Source: Micromonospora fulviviridis (GTDB taxonomy: Bacteria > Actinomycetota > Actinomycetes > Mycobacteriales > Micromonosporaceae). Taken from it: DNA of 64,000 nucleotides. The notes beneath the pieces were generated by a model. The model had not been told where the DNA came from. It did no database searches and worked only from the letters and a program-made list of their open reading frames with translations. Positions 1 to 8,702 of this stretch are shown piece by piece (within the stretch, counting starts at the first letter, position 1; each line of letters begins with the position of its first letter). The position numbers and the translations under genes were made by a program. The stretch spans positions 1-64,000 of the forward strand of contig NZ_BMRA01000016.1 in the NCBI RefSeq assembly GCF_014648395.1, written 5' to 3'.

Positions 1-492
1 CCGATGGGGGTCGGCCGGGTGTGGTGTGCGCAAGCACCGTCAGGCGCTCAAAAAAGGGGGGAAAGTCTTGGGGGGCATCCGGTGCGCGGGGCAAAGCCTC
101 TTCGTCGCGCCGGGACCATGTACAACGACCGGCGGCCCACCATCATTCCGGGCCCGGCCACCCCGCCTCGCGGGGGCGTCCTCCTCGGTCGTTCACCCGG
201 ATACAACGACCCCCACCCGCCCGCCATTCCGCCGCCAGAGCGCCGGCGGCCACGCGCGAACCGGACATCGCGCCCAGGCCGGGACGGTCGGTGGAACGTC
301 ATGGATGTATCCGGACCTCGGAGACACCCATGACGTTCCACCGACGCACTCACGCCGGGCGGGAACCGGGCATTTCGCCGCTGAGGAGGTGAGGGCAGCG
401 CCGGCGGAGGGAGCGAGGGTTCTGCCGTTGGCAGATCCGCTCACCGTGAACATCGCTCACCCCAAGCGGCTGCGGGCGGCAGGGTGGGACGC
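1..492. other. Non-coding stretch at window start
   Basis: I see no credible gene here. The open frames overlap each other on both strands, are arginine/proline-rich and lack ribosome sites. The stretch holds a perfect 18-bp inverted repeat (287-345) and a 10-bp direct repeat TACAACGACC (121-130 and 202-211), each copy followed within about 25 bases by CCATTCC or a close variant. It probably separates the first gene from an unseen upstream gene and carries that first gene's promoter, but no clear promoter hexamers stand out. Confidence 0.5.
287..345. repeat. 59-bp element with perfect 18-bp inverted arms
   Basis: The left arm GTCGGTGGAACGTCATGG (287-304) is the exact reverse complement of the right arm at 328-345, with a 23-nt spacer. 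There is no T-run, so it is not a typical intrinsic terminator. A second element of nearly the same length, also bounded by GTCG...CGAC and carrying CATGA near an arm, lies at 39891-39951. The two could belong to a dispersed intergenic palindrome family. Confidence 0.7.
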
Positions 493-1494
493 ATGAGACT
501 GCTGGTTCTGGGTGGTACGGGTTTCGTCGGTGGGGCCGTCGTGAACGAGGCGGTCCGCCGCGGCTGGTCGGTGACGGTGTTCAACCGGGGGCTGCACGGC
601 AACGTGCCCGAGGGCGTACGCCGGTTGCGGGGTGACCGCACGGCGCCGGACGGGTTGGCGGCGCTCGCCGGCGGCGGGTGGGACCTGGTGGTGGACACCT
701 GGGACGGCGCCCCCCGGGCGGTCCGGGACGCGGCGCGCGCGCTGAGCGGGGCGGTGCCGCACTACGTCTACGTCTCCAGCGGCTCGGTCTACGCGCCCCC
801 GGTCGGGCTGGGCACGGACGAGGACGCGCCGGTCTTCCCGGCCGAGGCCGATGCGGGCGACGGGGACTACCCGCACAACAAGGCGGGCGGGGAGCGGGCC
901 GCCGTGGAGGTGTTCGGCGACCGGGCGCTGCTGGTGCGGGCCGGACTGATCCTCGGGCCGGGTGAGGACATCGGGCGGCTGCCCTGGTGGCTGCACCGGA
1001 TCGCCCGGGGCGGGGAGGTCCTGGCCCCCGGGCCGCGCGACCTGCCGGTGCAGTACGTCGACGCGCGCGACCTGGCGATCTGGCTGCTGGACCGGGGGAT
1101 CGAGGGCGTCGGCGGGGCGTACAACGTGGTCAGCCGGACCGGGCACACGACGATGGGTGAGCTGCTCGACGCGGCCGTGGCGGTGACCGGCGCGGACGCG
1201 ACGCTGCGCTGGACGGACCCGGACGCGCTCCTGGCGGCGGGCGTCGAGCCGTGGAACGACCTGCCGGTCTGGATCCCGCGCGGGCACGAGTACCGCTGGT
1301 TGCAGGAGCGGGACGTCGAGCGCGCGTACGCGGCGGGTCTGGTCTGCCGGCCGGCGGCCGAGACGGTCGCGGACACCTGGCGCTGGCTGCGTGAGGTCGG
1401 TCGGGTGCCGGCCCGGGCGGGGCGTCCGGCGCGGGCGGCGGTCGGTCTGGCCCCGGAGCGCGAGGCGACCCTCCTGGCCGCCCTGCCGGCCTGA
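493..1494 (+). CDS. NAD-dependent epimerase/dehydratase-like protein (extended SDR)
   Basis: This 333-residue protein opens with a Rossmann dinucleotide-binding motif, GGTGFVGG, right after the first beta strand. It continues with a YVYVSSGSVY stretch around residue 95 and a Y-x3-K-type catalytic segment (YPHNKAGGE), as in extended SDR sugar-nucleotide epimerases and reductases. The substrate cannot be read from sequence. ATG at 493 is preferred because it places the nucleotide-binding strand at the N-terminus as is usual; an in-frame GTG lies 9 bases upstream. It is transcribed alone and converges on the next gene through a strong hairpin. Confidence 0.85.
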   Translation: MRLLVLGGTGFVGGAVVNEAVRRGWSVTVFNRGLHGNVPEGVRRLRGDRTAPDGLAALAGGGWDLVVDTWDGAPRAVRDAARALSGAVPHYVYVSSGSVYAPPVGLGTDEDAPVFPAEADAGDGDYPHNKAGGERAAVEVFGDRALLVRAGLILGPGEDIGRLPWWLHRIARGGEVLAPGPRDLPVQYVDARDLAIWLLDRGIEGVGGAYNVVSRTGHTTMGELLDAAVAVTGADATLRWTDPDALLAAGVEPWNDLPVWIPRGHEYRWLQERDVERAYAAGLVCRPAAETVADTWRWLREVGRVPARAGRPARAAVGLAPEREATLLAALPA

Positions 1495-1507
1495 CCATCG
1501 GCCTCGC

Positions 1508-1537
1508 CGCCCTGCCGGGATGCGAGCCGGCAGGGCG
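1508..1537. terminator. Bidirectional hairpin between convergent genes
   Basis: An 11-bp perfect stem (CGCCCTGCCGG with its complement, 1508-1518 and 1527-1537) encloses an 8-nt loop. It sits in the 56-bp gap between two convergent stop codons. There is no T-run, which is common for actinobacterial terminators. Confidence 0.6.
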
Positions 1538-1550
1538 ACGAGGGTCGGCC

Positions 1551-2525
1551 TCAGGCCGGCACCACGGGCAGGTCGAGCACCTCGTCGACCGGACGGCGCG
1601 GGGTGGCGCGGCCGGGCTGCCCGAATCCGATCCGCATCACCATCTGCGGGGTGCCGAACCGGCCCAGGGACAGCCGCAGCGCCTCCCGCGCCCCGGACAC
1701 CTCGATCGGCTGGGAGAGCATCGACACGCCCAGCCCGGCGTCGGTGGCGGTGAGCAGCACCCGTTGCAGGGCCTGCCCCGCAACGATCTGGTCGGTGGCG
1801 GTGTTCCCGGCCGAGCCGAGCACGGCGACCAGCGGCTCCGGTTCGAAGTCCCGGCCGGGCGCACGGTTGCGGCCGCCGAAGCCGCGCTGCGGCAGCAGGT
1901 CCTGCGGTTCGCTCTGCGGCCCGCCCGCGGCGGTCGGCACCCCGTCGGGCGACGGCTCGGAGCGGATCCACTCGGTCCGCTCGGCGACGTACGCGGGGTC
2001 GCGCTCCAGGACCCGGTGCGCGCTGCGGGCGATCTCGGCGAAGGCGTTGACCGCGCTGGTGCCGATGACCAGCTCCAGCCAGCACTGCTCGGCGCGGGCG
2101 GCCTCACCGAGACGCCAGCGCACGTCGGCGGGGACCGGGTCGGGCCAGAACGGCGCCCGGTTGCTGAACCGGCGGGCGATCGCCCCGTGCAGGCTCTGCT
2201 CGGCCGGGCTGGGGCGGCGCGGCACGTCGGGGACGAGCCGGGCCACCACGTCGGGGTCGCCGGGGTACGGGCGGAGCCGGACCGTGGCCGGGGTGCCCGC
2301 CACGGCGAGCGCCAGTCGAAGGTTGAACAGGGCCGCCCCGCAGGCGATCCGCGCACCCCAGCCGCTCGGGTCGGTGGCCGGCAGCCGGCGCAGCGGGTCG
2401 ACGGCGAGTTCGATCCCGCCGTCGCGCAGCCGGAACCGCCATGGCTGGGTGTTGTGCAGCGACGGCGCGCGTACCGCGTCCGCGGCCGCGGCCCGCAGCT
2501 GTTCGACGGTGTAGCCCGTGGTCAT
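1551..2525 (-). CDS. Acg-family nitroreductase-like protein
   Basis: This 324-residue protein belongs to the nitroreductase fold family typified by mycobacterial Acg (Rv2032), a DosR-regulated FMN-binding protein. Near the N-terminus it carries the hallmark APSLHNTQPWRF segment, which is shared almost exactly with the paralogue at 5137-6144. ATG at 2525 is chosen because GGAGGG lies 9 bases upstream; an in-frame upstream ATG at 2579 lacks a good site. It diverges from the response regulator, and the gap holds two GGGACC-NN-CGGCCC sites that may control both genes. Acg proteins bind or sequester flavin in dormancy; a true enzymatic substrate is unknown. Confidence 0.85.
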   Translation of the reverse strand: MTTGYTVEQLRAAAADAVRAPSLHNTQPWRFRLRDGGIELAVDPLRRLPATDPSGWGARIACGAALFNLRLALAVAGTPATVRLRPYPGDPDVVARLVPDVPRRPSPAEQSLHGAIARRFSNRAPFWPDPVPADVRWRLGEAARAEQCWLELVIGTSAVNAFAEIARSAHRVLERDPAYVAERTEWIRSEPSPDGVPTAAGGPQSEPQDLLPQRGFGGRNRAPGRDFEPEPLVAVLGSAGNTATDQIVAGQALQRVLLTATDAGLGVSMLSQPIEVSGAREALRLSLGRFGTPQMVMRIGFGQPGRATPRRPVDEVLDLPVVPA

Positions 2526-2607
2526 GGTGTTGCTCCCTCCGCGCGGGCCGGGTCGCCCTGCCGGTTGGTTCATCCCCACGGTGCGTCACCGGGCGGGGGC
2601 GTGAGCA

Positions 2608-2678
2608 GGGCCGGAGGTCCCCACCTCGGCGGGACCGTCTGCCCCGCCGCGGCGCGCGACGGTAGGGACCTTCGGCCC
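2608..2678. promoter_or_regulatory. Two candidate DosR/DevR-like boxes
   Basis: In the 188-bp gap between the divergent nitroreductase and response-regulator genes, GGGCCGGAGGTCCC (2608-2621) and GGGACCTTCGGCCC (2665-2678) match GGGACC-NN-CGGCCC on opposite strands. A looser copy, GGGACCGTCTGCCC, is at 2631-2644. The mycobacterial DosR box has the same layout, with GGGAC and GTCCC halves around a 4-bp centre. A third exact match precedes the phosphoketolase gene (12125-12138). Binding by the neighbouring regulator is inferred. Confidence 0.6.
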
Positions 2679-2713
2679 GTGCGGAACGCCCGGGCGGCGG
2701 GTAGAAAGGACGG

Positions 2714-3352
2714 ATGATCCGGGTGTTCCTGCTCGACGACCACGAGGTCGTCCGCCGTGGCCTTGCCGACCTGCTGCAGAGCAGCGGCGACATCGAGGTG
2801 GTCGGCGAGTCCGGCTCCGCCCAGGAGGCGTCGCGCCGCATCCCGGCGCTGCGCCCCGACGTGGCGATCCTCGACGCCCGGCTGCCCGACGGCAACGGCA
2901 TCGACGTCTGCCGGGACATCCGCGCCGTCGACTCGTCGATCAAGGGGCTGATCCTGACCTCGTACGAGGACGACGAGGCGCTCTTCGCGGCGATCATGGC
3001 CGGCGCCGCCGGCTACGTGCTCAAGCAGATCCGCGGCACCGACCTGGTGGACGCGGTCCGGCGGGTGGCGGCCGGGCAGTCCCTGCTCGACCCGGCGATC
3101 ACCACCCGGGTGCTGGAGCGGATCCGCAGCGGCGTCGAGCAGCCGCGCGAGCTGAAGTCCCTCACCGAGCAGGAGCGGCGGATCCTGGAGTACGTGGCCG
3201 AGGGGCTCACCAACCGGGAGATCGCCGGCAAGATGTTCCTGGCCGAGAAGACCGTGAAGAACTACGTCTCCAGCGTGCTGGCCAAGCTCGGCCTGGAGCG
3301 GCGTACGCAGGCGGCGGTGCTGGCCACCCGGCTGCTCGGCAAGACCCACTGA
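2714..3352 (+). CDS. devR: NarL/LuxR-family response regulator, DevR/DosR-like
   Basis: A 212-residue two-domain regulator. The receiver domain (about 1-120) shows the acidic pair in LLDDHE, the phospho-acceptor aspartate in AILDARLPDGNG (around residue 54), a LTSYEDDE segment and the lysine in YVLKQIRG. A LuxR-type helix-turn-helix follows from about 145 (LTEQERRILEYVAEGLTNREIAGKM is split here: LTEQERRIL, then EGLTNREIAGKMFLAEKTV). Overall resemblance, length and the flanking Acg-type genes and GAF kinase all point to DosR/DevR, which activates dormancy genes under hypoxia, nitric oxide or redox stress. It converges on its probable kinase gene, 21 bases away. Confidence 0.88.
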   Translation: MIRVFLLDDHEVVRRGLADLLQSSGDIEVVGESGSAQEASRRIPALRPDVAILDARLPDGNGIDVCRDIRAVDSSIKGLILTSYEDDEALFAAIMAGAAGYVLKQIRGTDLVDAVRRVAAGQSLLDPAITTRVLERIRSGVEQPRELKSLTEQERRILEYVAEGLTNREIAGKMFLAEKTVKNYVSSVLAKLGLERRTQAAVLATRLLGKTH

Positions 3353-3373
3353 GGCGCGGGGCGCCCCGCCCGG

Positions 3374-5095
3374 TCAGTCGCGCAGCGGGACGCTCCAGCG
3401 CAGCTCCGTGCCGTGCGGGGTGACCCGGCTGAGCTGGAACTCGCCGCCCAGCCGCTCGGCCCGCTCACGCAGGTTCACCAGGCCGCTGCGGGCCGCCTCC
3501 GGGTCGCAGCCCACCCCGTCGTCGGTGACCGTGACGCTCACCCACCCGGCGTCGACCTGCACGCGCACCGACACCCGGTCGGCCTGCGCGTGGCGTACCG
3601 CGTTGGAGAGCGCCTCCCGGAGCACGGCCGTGAGCTCGGGGCGCAGCTGGTCCGGGACGGCGCTGTCGATCGGGCCGACCAGCTCCAGGTCGGGCCGGTA
3701 GCCCAGCGACTCGGCGGCCACCTCGATGGCCTCGCGGATCTCGGTGCGCAGCGCCGCGCTCATCGGGGTGCGCAGCTCGAAGATGGTGCGGCGGATGTCG
3801 CGGATGGTGGCGTCGAGGTCGTCGACCGCCTGGTTGATCCGCTTGGCCACCTCGGGCCGGGCGTTCATCGCGCCGCTCTGCAGTTGCAGGCCGGTGGCGA
3901 AGAGCCGCTGGATCACCACGTCGTGCAGGTCGCGGGCGATCCGCTCGCGGTCCTCCAGGACCACCAGCAGCTCCCGCTCCTCCTGGCCCCGCGCCCGCTC
4001 CATGGCCAGCGCGGCCTGGCCGGCGAAGCTGCCCAGCAGGGCCACGTCGTCCTCGGCGGCGGGACCGTGGTCGGGCAGGTGCGCGATGACCAGCACACCG
4101 TGCAGGGTGTCGGCCGCGGCGAGGGGGGAGACCACGGCCGGCCCGGCGACCACCGGGTGTGACCAGGGGGCCGCCTCGGCGAGGTTCTCCAGCAGCTCGT
4201 GGCGGCGCTCGGTGACCGAGCCGAGGAAGGTGGTCTCGTCGGCCGGCAGCACCTCGCCGACCAGCTTGCGCGCGCTGCCGTCGGCGCCGTCGACCACCTC
4301 GACGGTGAACTGGCGCTCGTCCTCGTCGTAGAGCAGCACGAGGGCCAGTTCCGCCTCGGCGACCTCCCGGGCTCGCCGGGCCACCAGGGTCAGCGCGTCG
4401 GTGCGGCGTACCTCGCCGAGCAGCACCGAGGTGATCTCGGCGGTCGCGGCCAGCCAGCGTTCCCGGCGGTGCGCCAGGGCGTAGAGGCGGGCGTTCTCGA
4501 TCGCCACTCCGGCCGCCGCGGCGAGCGCGACCACGATCTCCTCGTCGTCCTCGGTGAACTCCGCGGCGCCCTGCTTCTCGGCGAGGTAGAGGTTGCCGAA
4601 GACGTGGTCGCGGATCCGCACCGGGACGCCGAGGAAGCTGTGCATCGGCGGGTGGTTCGCGGGGAAGCCGTAGGACCGGGGATGCTGGGTGATGTCCGGC
4701 ATCCGCAGCGGCCGCGGGTCGTCGATGAGCAGGCCGAGCACGCCCCGCCCGTGCGGCAGGTCGCCGATCTGGGCGTGCAGCTCGTCGCTGATGCCGTGGA
4801 CGATGAAGTCGTGCAGCAGCCGGTCGGGGCCGATCACCCCGAGCGCGCCGTAGCGGGCGCCGACCAGCTCGCAGGCCGACTCCACGATCCGCTGCAGGGT
4901 GCTGCGCAGGTCGAGGTCGGTGCCGATGCCCACGACCGCGTCGAGCAGGGCGCGCAGCCGCTCCCGGTTGGTGACCACCTCGCCGACCCGGTCCAGCATC
5001 TCCTGGAGCAGTTCGTCGAGGCGCACCCGGGACAGCGGGGTCAGACCCAGCGACGGGGTGGCGTGCTCGTTGCGGGGGTTCGGTGCGCTGGCCAC
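3374..5095 (-). CDS. devS: GAF-GAF sensor histidine kinase, DevS/DosT-like
   Basis: A 573-residue soluble kinase, about the length of mycobacterial DevS. GAF-A (about 60-205) contains LPHGRGVLG and FPANHPPMHSFLGVPVRIRD; the histidine at 148 sits where DevS has its proximal haem ligand (His149), so haem-based gas sensing is plausible. GAF-B spans about 230-365. The HisKA_3 phosphoacceptor is His391 in ERIARDLHDVVIQRLF, followed by a HATPase domain with an ALSNAVRHAQ N-box and VTDDGVGCDP. There is no transmembrane segment. GTG at 5095 is the assumed start; its ribosome site is weak. It probably phosphorylates the convergent regulator. Confidence 0.88.
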   Translation of the reverse strand: MASAPNPRNEHATPSLGLTPLSRVRLDELLQEMLDRVGEVVTNRERLRALLDAVVGIGTDLDLRSTLQRIVESACELVGARYGALGVIGPDRLLHDFIVHGISDELHAQIGDLPHGRGVLGLLIDDPRPLRMPDITQHPRSYGFPANHPPMHSFLGVPVRIRDHVFGNLYLAEKQGAAEFTEDDEEIVVALAAAAGVAIENARLYALAHRRERWLAATAEITSVLLGEVRRTDALTLVARRAREVAEAELALVLLYDEDERQFTVEVVDGADGSARKLVGEVLPADETTFLGSVTERRHELLENLAEAAPWSHPVVAGPAVVSPLAAADTLHGVLVIAHLPDHGPAAEDDVALLGSFAGQAALAMERARGQEERELLVVLEDRERIARDLHDVVIQRLFATGLQLQSGAMNARPEVAKRINQAVDDLDATIRDIRRTIFELRTPMSAALRTEIREAIEVAAESLGYRPDLELVGPIDSAVPDQLRPELTAVLREALSNAVRHAQADRVSVRVQVDAGWVSVTVTDDGVGCDPEAARSGLVNLRERAERLGGEFQLSRVTPHGTELRWSVPLRD

Positions 5096-5136
5096 CGGAC
5101 GATGCTATCGCCCGGTGGCCGGCGGAACGAGATCCG

Positions 5137-6144
5137 TCAGGAGAGCTGGCCGCGTACCGCCGAGGTGTCGACGGTCTGCGAGGTCTCCAGCCGCGGGGTG
5201 TGCGGGGGGCCGGCGTGCGTCGGGTCGGCCAGGCCGAGGCGCATCGAGATGTACGGGAAGCCCAGGCCGGAGAGCATCTGCCGGAGCGTCTGGCGGGTGC
5301 TCTCGACCTCCACCACGCCGGAGAGCGGCACCAGGGACACGCCGTGCCGGGTGGCGGTGAGCCAGGCGGCGGAGAGCGCCTCCCCGGCGCGCAGCCAGCT
5401 GTCCGGCTCGTCCTCGCTGCCCCAGAGGATCCCGTAGACGGCGGCCCGGTCGTGCCCCTCACCGACGGGCAGGGTGCCCGGGCCGAAGTCGCGGGCCGGA
5501 ACGGTGGTCTGGGGAGCCTGCTCCGGCAGCACCTCCGGCGGCAGCCCGGTGCCGGTGCCGGCCCGGCTGGTCCAGTAGGCCAGCTCCTCCTGCAACTCCG
5601 GGCTGCCCTTCTCGACCGCCGCCGCCTGCTGTGCGGCGGCGGCCAGCTCGATCTTCTGGTCGTCGTCCAGCACCTGCAGGTTGACACCCTCCTGGGTGGC
5701 GGCCCGGTCGATCTCGCCCAGCACGGCGGTCGGGACCGGCTCGTCGCTGACCGGCCGGCGGTCGGTGTGGCGGACCTGCATGCACTGGACCGTGCGCATG
5801 GCGTCCGCGTCGGCGCCGCTGGGCTTGAACCCGGTGAGCCGGGCGACCAGGTCGGGCTGGCCGGGGTCGGGCATGCGCTCCACCACCGGCGTCCAGCCCT
5901 CGGCGGCCAGCGCCACCCGGGCGTGGTGCAGCGCGGCGCCGCAGCTCACCACCAGCAGCCGGCCCTCCGGGTCCAGGGCGCTGAGGTGCCGCTCCCGGAC
6001 CACCCGCAACTCCAGGGAGTCGGGGAGGACGGTCCAGTGCCACGGCTGGGTGTTGTGCACCGAAGGGGCGTGGCCGGCCATTCCGGCGGCCTCCGCGAGC
6101 GCGGTGGTCAGCGGGCGATCGGTAGCCGGCGTCTCGTGGCTCAT
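5137..6144 (-). CDS. Acg-family nitroreductase-like protein (second copy)
   Basis: A 335-residue paralogue of the gene at 1551-2525. It shares the N-terminal HAPSVHNTQPWHW signature and the same overall organisation, but is otherwise well diverged. ATG at 6144 is preferred because GGAAAGG lies 9-15 bases upstream, and because earlier in-frame starts would add an arginine/proline-rich tail without a ribosome site. Such proteins are typical DosR-regulon members that bind FMN. Two copies around a devRS-like pair strengthen the dormancy-locus reading. It diverges from the P-type ATPase; a degenerate box lies in the gap at 6257-6270. Confidence 0.85.
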   Translation of the reverse strand: MSHETPATDRPLTTALAEAAGMAGHAPSVHNTQPWHWTVLPDSLELRVVRERHLSALDPEGRLLVVSCGAALHHARVALAAEGWTPVVERMPDPGQPDLVARLTGFKPSGADADAMRTVQCMQVRHTDRRPVSDEPVPTAVLGEIDRAATQEGVNLQVLDDDQKIELAAAAQQAAAVEKGSPELQEELAYWTSRAGTGTGLPPEVLPEQAPQTTVPARDFGPGTLPVGEGHDRAAVYGILWGSEDEPDSWLRAGEALSAAWLTATRHGVSLVPLSGVVEVESTRQTLRQMLSGLGFPYISMRLGLADPTHAGPPHTPRLETSQTVDTSAVRGQLS

Positions 6145-6256
6145 CGTCACGACCTTTCCTGTTTCTCCCCATCGTGCCCCACGCCCCGGGTCGCCCGGGT
6201 GGGGATGCCGCTCCATCCTCGGCCATGTCCGGGCCGACCGCACGCGCCGCCCGTCC

Positions 6257-6270
6257 GGGCCCTTTGACCC
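6257..6270. promoter_or_regulatory. Degenerate DosR-like box
   Basis: GGGCCCTTTGACCC (reverse complement GGGTCAAAGGGCCC) keeps the GGCCC half but differs at three positions from the GGGACC-NN-CGGCCC sites elsewhere in the locus. It lies 57 bp before the ATPase GTG and 112 bp before the divergent nitroreductase ATG, so it could serve either. Confidence 0.35.
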
Positions 6271-6327
6271 GTCGGATTACCCAGGTTTGCCCTCCCCGGG
6301 CCGTACCGCCGCTGAGACGATCCACAC

Positions 6328-8673
6328 GTGGGAGCGGAACCGCGCGAGTGCGTACCGGAGCATCCGGTACGGCGCCGCCGGGTGGACGTGCGGGAATGGG
6401 CCCCGCTGATCCTGCTCACCCTGGCCGTGCTGGCCGGCGCCGGGCTGTGGTTCGCCGGGCGGCGCGGCGCGGCCGAGCTGGTCTGGGCGGCGGTGACCCT
6501 GGTGGCGCTGGGGCCGGCCGTCTGGACCACGCTGCGGCAACTCTGGCGGCGGCAGTTCGGGGTGGACGTCATCGCGGTGCTGGCCCTGGCCGGCGCGCTG
6601 CTGGTCGGCGAGTACCTGGCCGGCGCGGTGATCGCCGTGATGGTCGCCACCGGCCGGGCGCTGGAGGAGTACGCCCAGCGCCGGGCCAGCCGCGACCTGC
6701 GGGCGCTGCTGGAACGGGCGCCCCGGCAGGCAAGGCGGCGCACCCCGGACGGCCGGATCGAGGTGGTGCCGCTGGACCGGGTCGCCGTGGGCGACCGGCT
6801 GGTGGTCGGCCCCGGCGACGTGGTGCCGGTGGACGGGACCGTCGAGGAGCCCGCCACGCTGGACGAGTCGGTGGTCACCGGCGAGTCGCAGCTGATCACC
6901 CGCGCCGCCGGCGAGCAGGTCGCCAGCGGCGTGGTCAACGCCGGCGCCGGCTTCGGGCTGCGGGCCGGGAAGAGCGCGGCGGAGAGCACGTACGCCGGGA
7001 TCGTCCGGCTGGCCGAGGAGGCCACCGCGCGCAAGGCCCCGATGGTCCGGCTCGCCGACCGGTACGCCGCCGCGTTCGTGCCGTTCACCCTGCTGCTGGC
7101 CGGGCTGGCCTGGCTGCTGTCCGGCCAGTTCCTGCGGGCGGTGGCGGTGCTCGTGGTGGCCACCCCGTGCCCGCTGCTGCTGGCCACCCCGATCGCCATT
7201 GTGTCCGGGCTGTCCCGGGTGGCCCGCCGGGGCGTGCTGGTCCGCGACGGCGGGTCGCTGGAGCTGCTCGGCCGCGCGCGTACGCTGCTGCTGGACAAGA
7301 CCGGCACGCTCACCGCGGGCCGCCCGCGCGCCGCCGAGACGGTGGTCGCCCCCGGCGGCGACCGGGACGAGCTGCTGCGGCTGGCCGCCTCCGTCGAGCA
7401 GCTCTCCCCGCACGTGCTGGCCGCCGCCCTGGTCCGGCAGGCCCGCGAACAGGGGCTGCCGCTGGCCGAGCCGACCGGGGTCACCGAGGAACCGGGACGC
7501 GGGGTGACCGGACGCGTGGACGGCCGGCTGGTCCGGGTCGGCCAGCTCGGCGGCGAGCCGCCCGAGTGGGCGCACCGGATCCGCGAGCGGGCCGAACTGG
7601 CCGGGCGCTCCACCGTCTGGGTCAGCGACGAGCACGGCCCGCTCGGCGCGATCCTGCTGGAGGACCCGGTGCGGCCGGACGCCCGGCGTACCGTCCGGCG
7701 GTTGCGCGAGGCCGGGCTGGACCGGCTCGTCATGGTGACCGGCGACCGGCCGCGTACCGCGCACCAGGTCGCGCAGACCGTCGGCGTGGACGACGTGATC
7801 GCGCAGTGCTCGCCGGGGGAGAAGGTCGCCCGGGTGAAGGCGGAGTCCGCCCGCGCGGTGACCGTCATGGTCGGCGACGGGGTGAACGACGCCCCGGCGC
7901 TGGCCGAGGCGCACGTCGGGGTGGCCATGGGCGCCACCGGGGCGACCGCCTCCGCCGACGTGGCCGACGCCGTCCTCACCGTGGACCGGCTGGACCGGCT
8001 CGCCGACGCCGTCGAGATCGCCCGGTACGCGCGCCGCATCGCGGTGCAGAGCGCCACCGTCGGGATGGCACTGGCCGTGGTGGCCATGGTGGTGGCCGCC
8101 GCCGGCGGGCTGCCCCCGGTCGCCGGCGCGTTCCTCCAGGAGGGCATCGACGTGCTGGTGATCCTCAACGCGCTGCGCGCCCTCGGTGGCGGCCTGCGTC
8201 GCCGGGACGTGCCCCCGCACACCCGCGAACTCCTCGACCGGTACGCCGGCCAGCACGGCGGCGTCCGCGACGTGCTGGCCCGGCTCCGGGACAGCGCCGA
8301 CCTGGTGGCCACCCGGCCCGCCGACCCCGGGTGCGTGCCGGCGCTGCGCGAGGTGCACCGCCGGCTGGTCGACGAGGTGCTGCCGCACGAGGCGGCCGAG
8401 GAACGGCAGCTCTACCCGGCCCTGGCCGGCCCGCTGGGCAGCGACGAGGCCACCTCCACGATGAGCCGGGCGCACGTGGAGATCAGCCGGCTGGTGGACC
8501 GGATCGGCGGGCACCTGGCCGCCCACCAGCACGGCCGGCTGCGCCCCGACGAGGTGCCCGACCTGCTCGCCGCGCTCTACGGCCTGGACGCCGTGCTCCG
8601 CCTGCACCTGGTGCAGGAGGAGGAGGACTACTTCCCGCTCAGCCCCGCCGAGGACCGCCCCGCCACCCGCTGA
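6328..8673 (+). CDS. Heavy-metal P-type ATPase with C-terminal hemerythrin domain
   Basis: A 781-residue membrane pump of the P1B class. There is no N-terminal metal-binding (HMA) domain. Transmembrane segments at about 25-70 and 80-110 precede the actuator TGES (184-187). The metal-channel motif TPCPLLLATP has its cysteine at 281, phosphorylated Asp323 lies in LLLDKTGTLT, and MVGDGVNDAPAL is near residue 517. From about 665 to 770 a cation-binding HHE hemerythrin domain is fused, with HRRL, LPHEAAEER, RAHVEI and LHLVQEEED supplying the expected His/Glu ligands. Fusion to an oxygen- or iron-binding four-helix bundle next to devRS suggests gas or iron control of transport. The metal is unknown; Cu, Zn, Co or Fe are possible. 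Confidence 0.9.
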   Translation: MGAEPRECVPEHPVRRRRVDVREWAPLILLTLAVLAGAGLWFAGRRGAAELVWAAVTLVALGPAVWTTLRQLWRRQFGVDVIAVLALAGALLVGEYLAGAVIAVMVATGRALEEYAQRRASRDLRALLERAPRQARRRTPDGRIEVVPLDRVAVGDRLVVGPGDVVPVDGTVEEPATLDESVVTGESQLITRAAGEQVASGVVNAGAGFGLRAGKSAAESTYAGIVRLAEEATARKAPMVRLADRYAAAFVPFTLLLAGLAWLLSGQFLRAVAVLVVATPCPLLLATPIAIVSGLSRVARRGVLVRDGGSLELLGRARTLLLDKTGTLTAGRPRAAETVVAPGGDRDELLRLAASVEQLSPHVLAAALVRQAREQGLPLAEPTGVTEEPGRGVTGRVDGRLVRVGQLGGEPPEWAHRIRERAELAGRSTVWVSDEHGPLGAILLEDPVRPDARRTVRRLREAGLDRLVMVTGDRPRTAHQVAQTVGVDDVIAQCSPGEKVARVKAESARAVTVMVGDGVNDAPALAEAHVGVAMGATGATASADVADAVLTVDRLDRLADAVEIARYARRIAVQSATVGMALAVVAMVVAAAGGLPPVAGAFLQEGIDVLVILNALRALGGGLRRRDVPPHTRELLDRYAGQHGGVRDVLARLRDSADLVATRPADPGCVPALREVHRRLVDEVLPHEAAEERQLYPALAGPLGSDEATSTMSRAHVEISRLVDRIGGHLAAHQHGRLRPDEVPDLLAALYGLDAVLRLHLVQEEEDYFPLSPAEDRPATR

Positions 8674-8702
8674 CCCACCGGCACCCCGTCCGCCGGGTGG
8701 GG

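Noticed and set aside
121..211. TACAACGACC direct repeat as a mobile-element footprint
   Set aside because: Only 10 bp shared and no element between the copies; reported only as a feature of the non-coding stretch.
457..2085. Long open frame antisense to the epimerase and nitroreductase genes
   Set aside because: Arginine/alanine-rich shadow of GC-rich genes; crosses a gene boundary and matches no family.
3356..3369. GCGGGG-CG-CCCCGC palindrome between devR and devS as a terminator
   Set aside because: Perfect but leaves no real loop and no T-run; too weak to list as a terminator.
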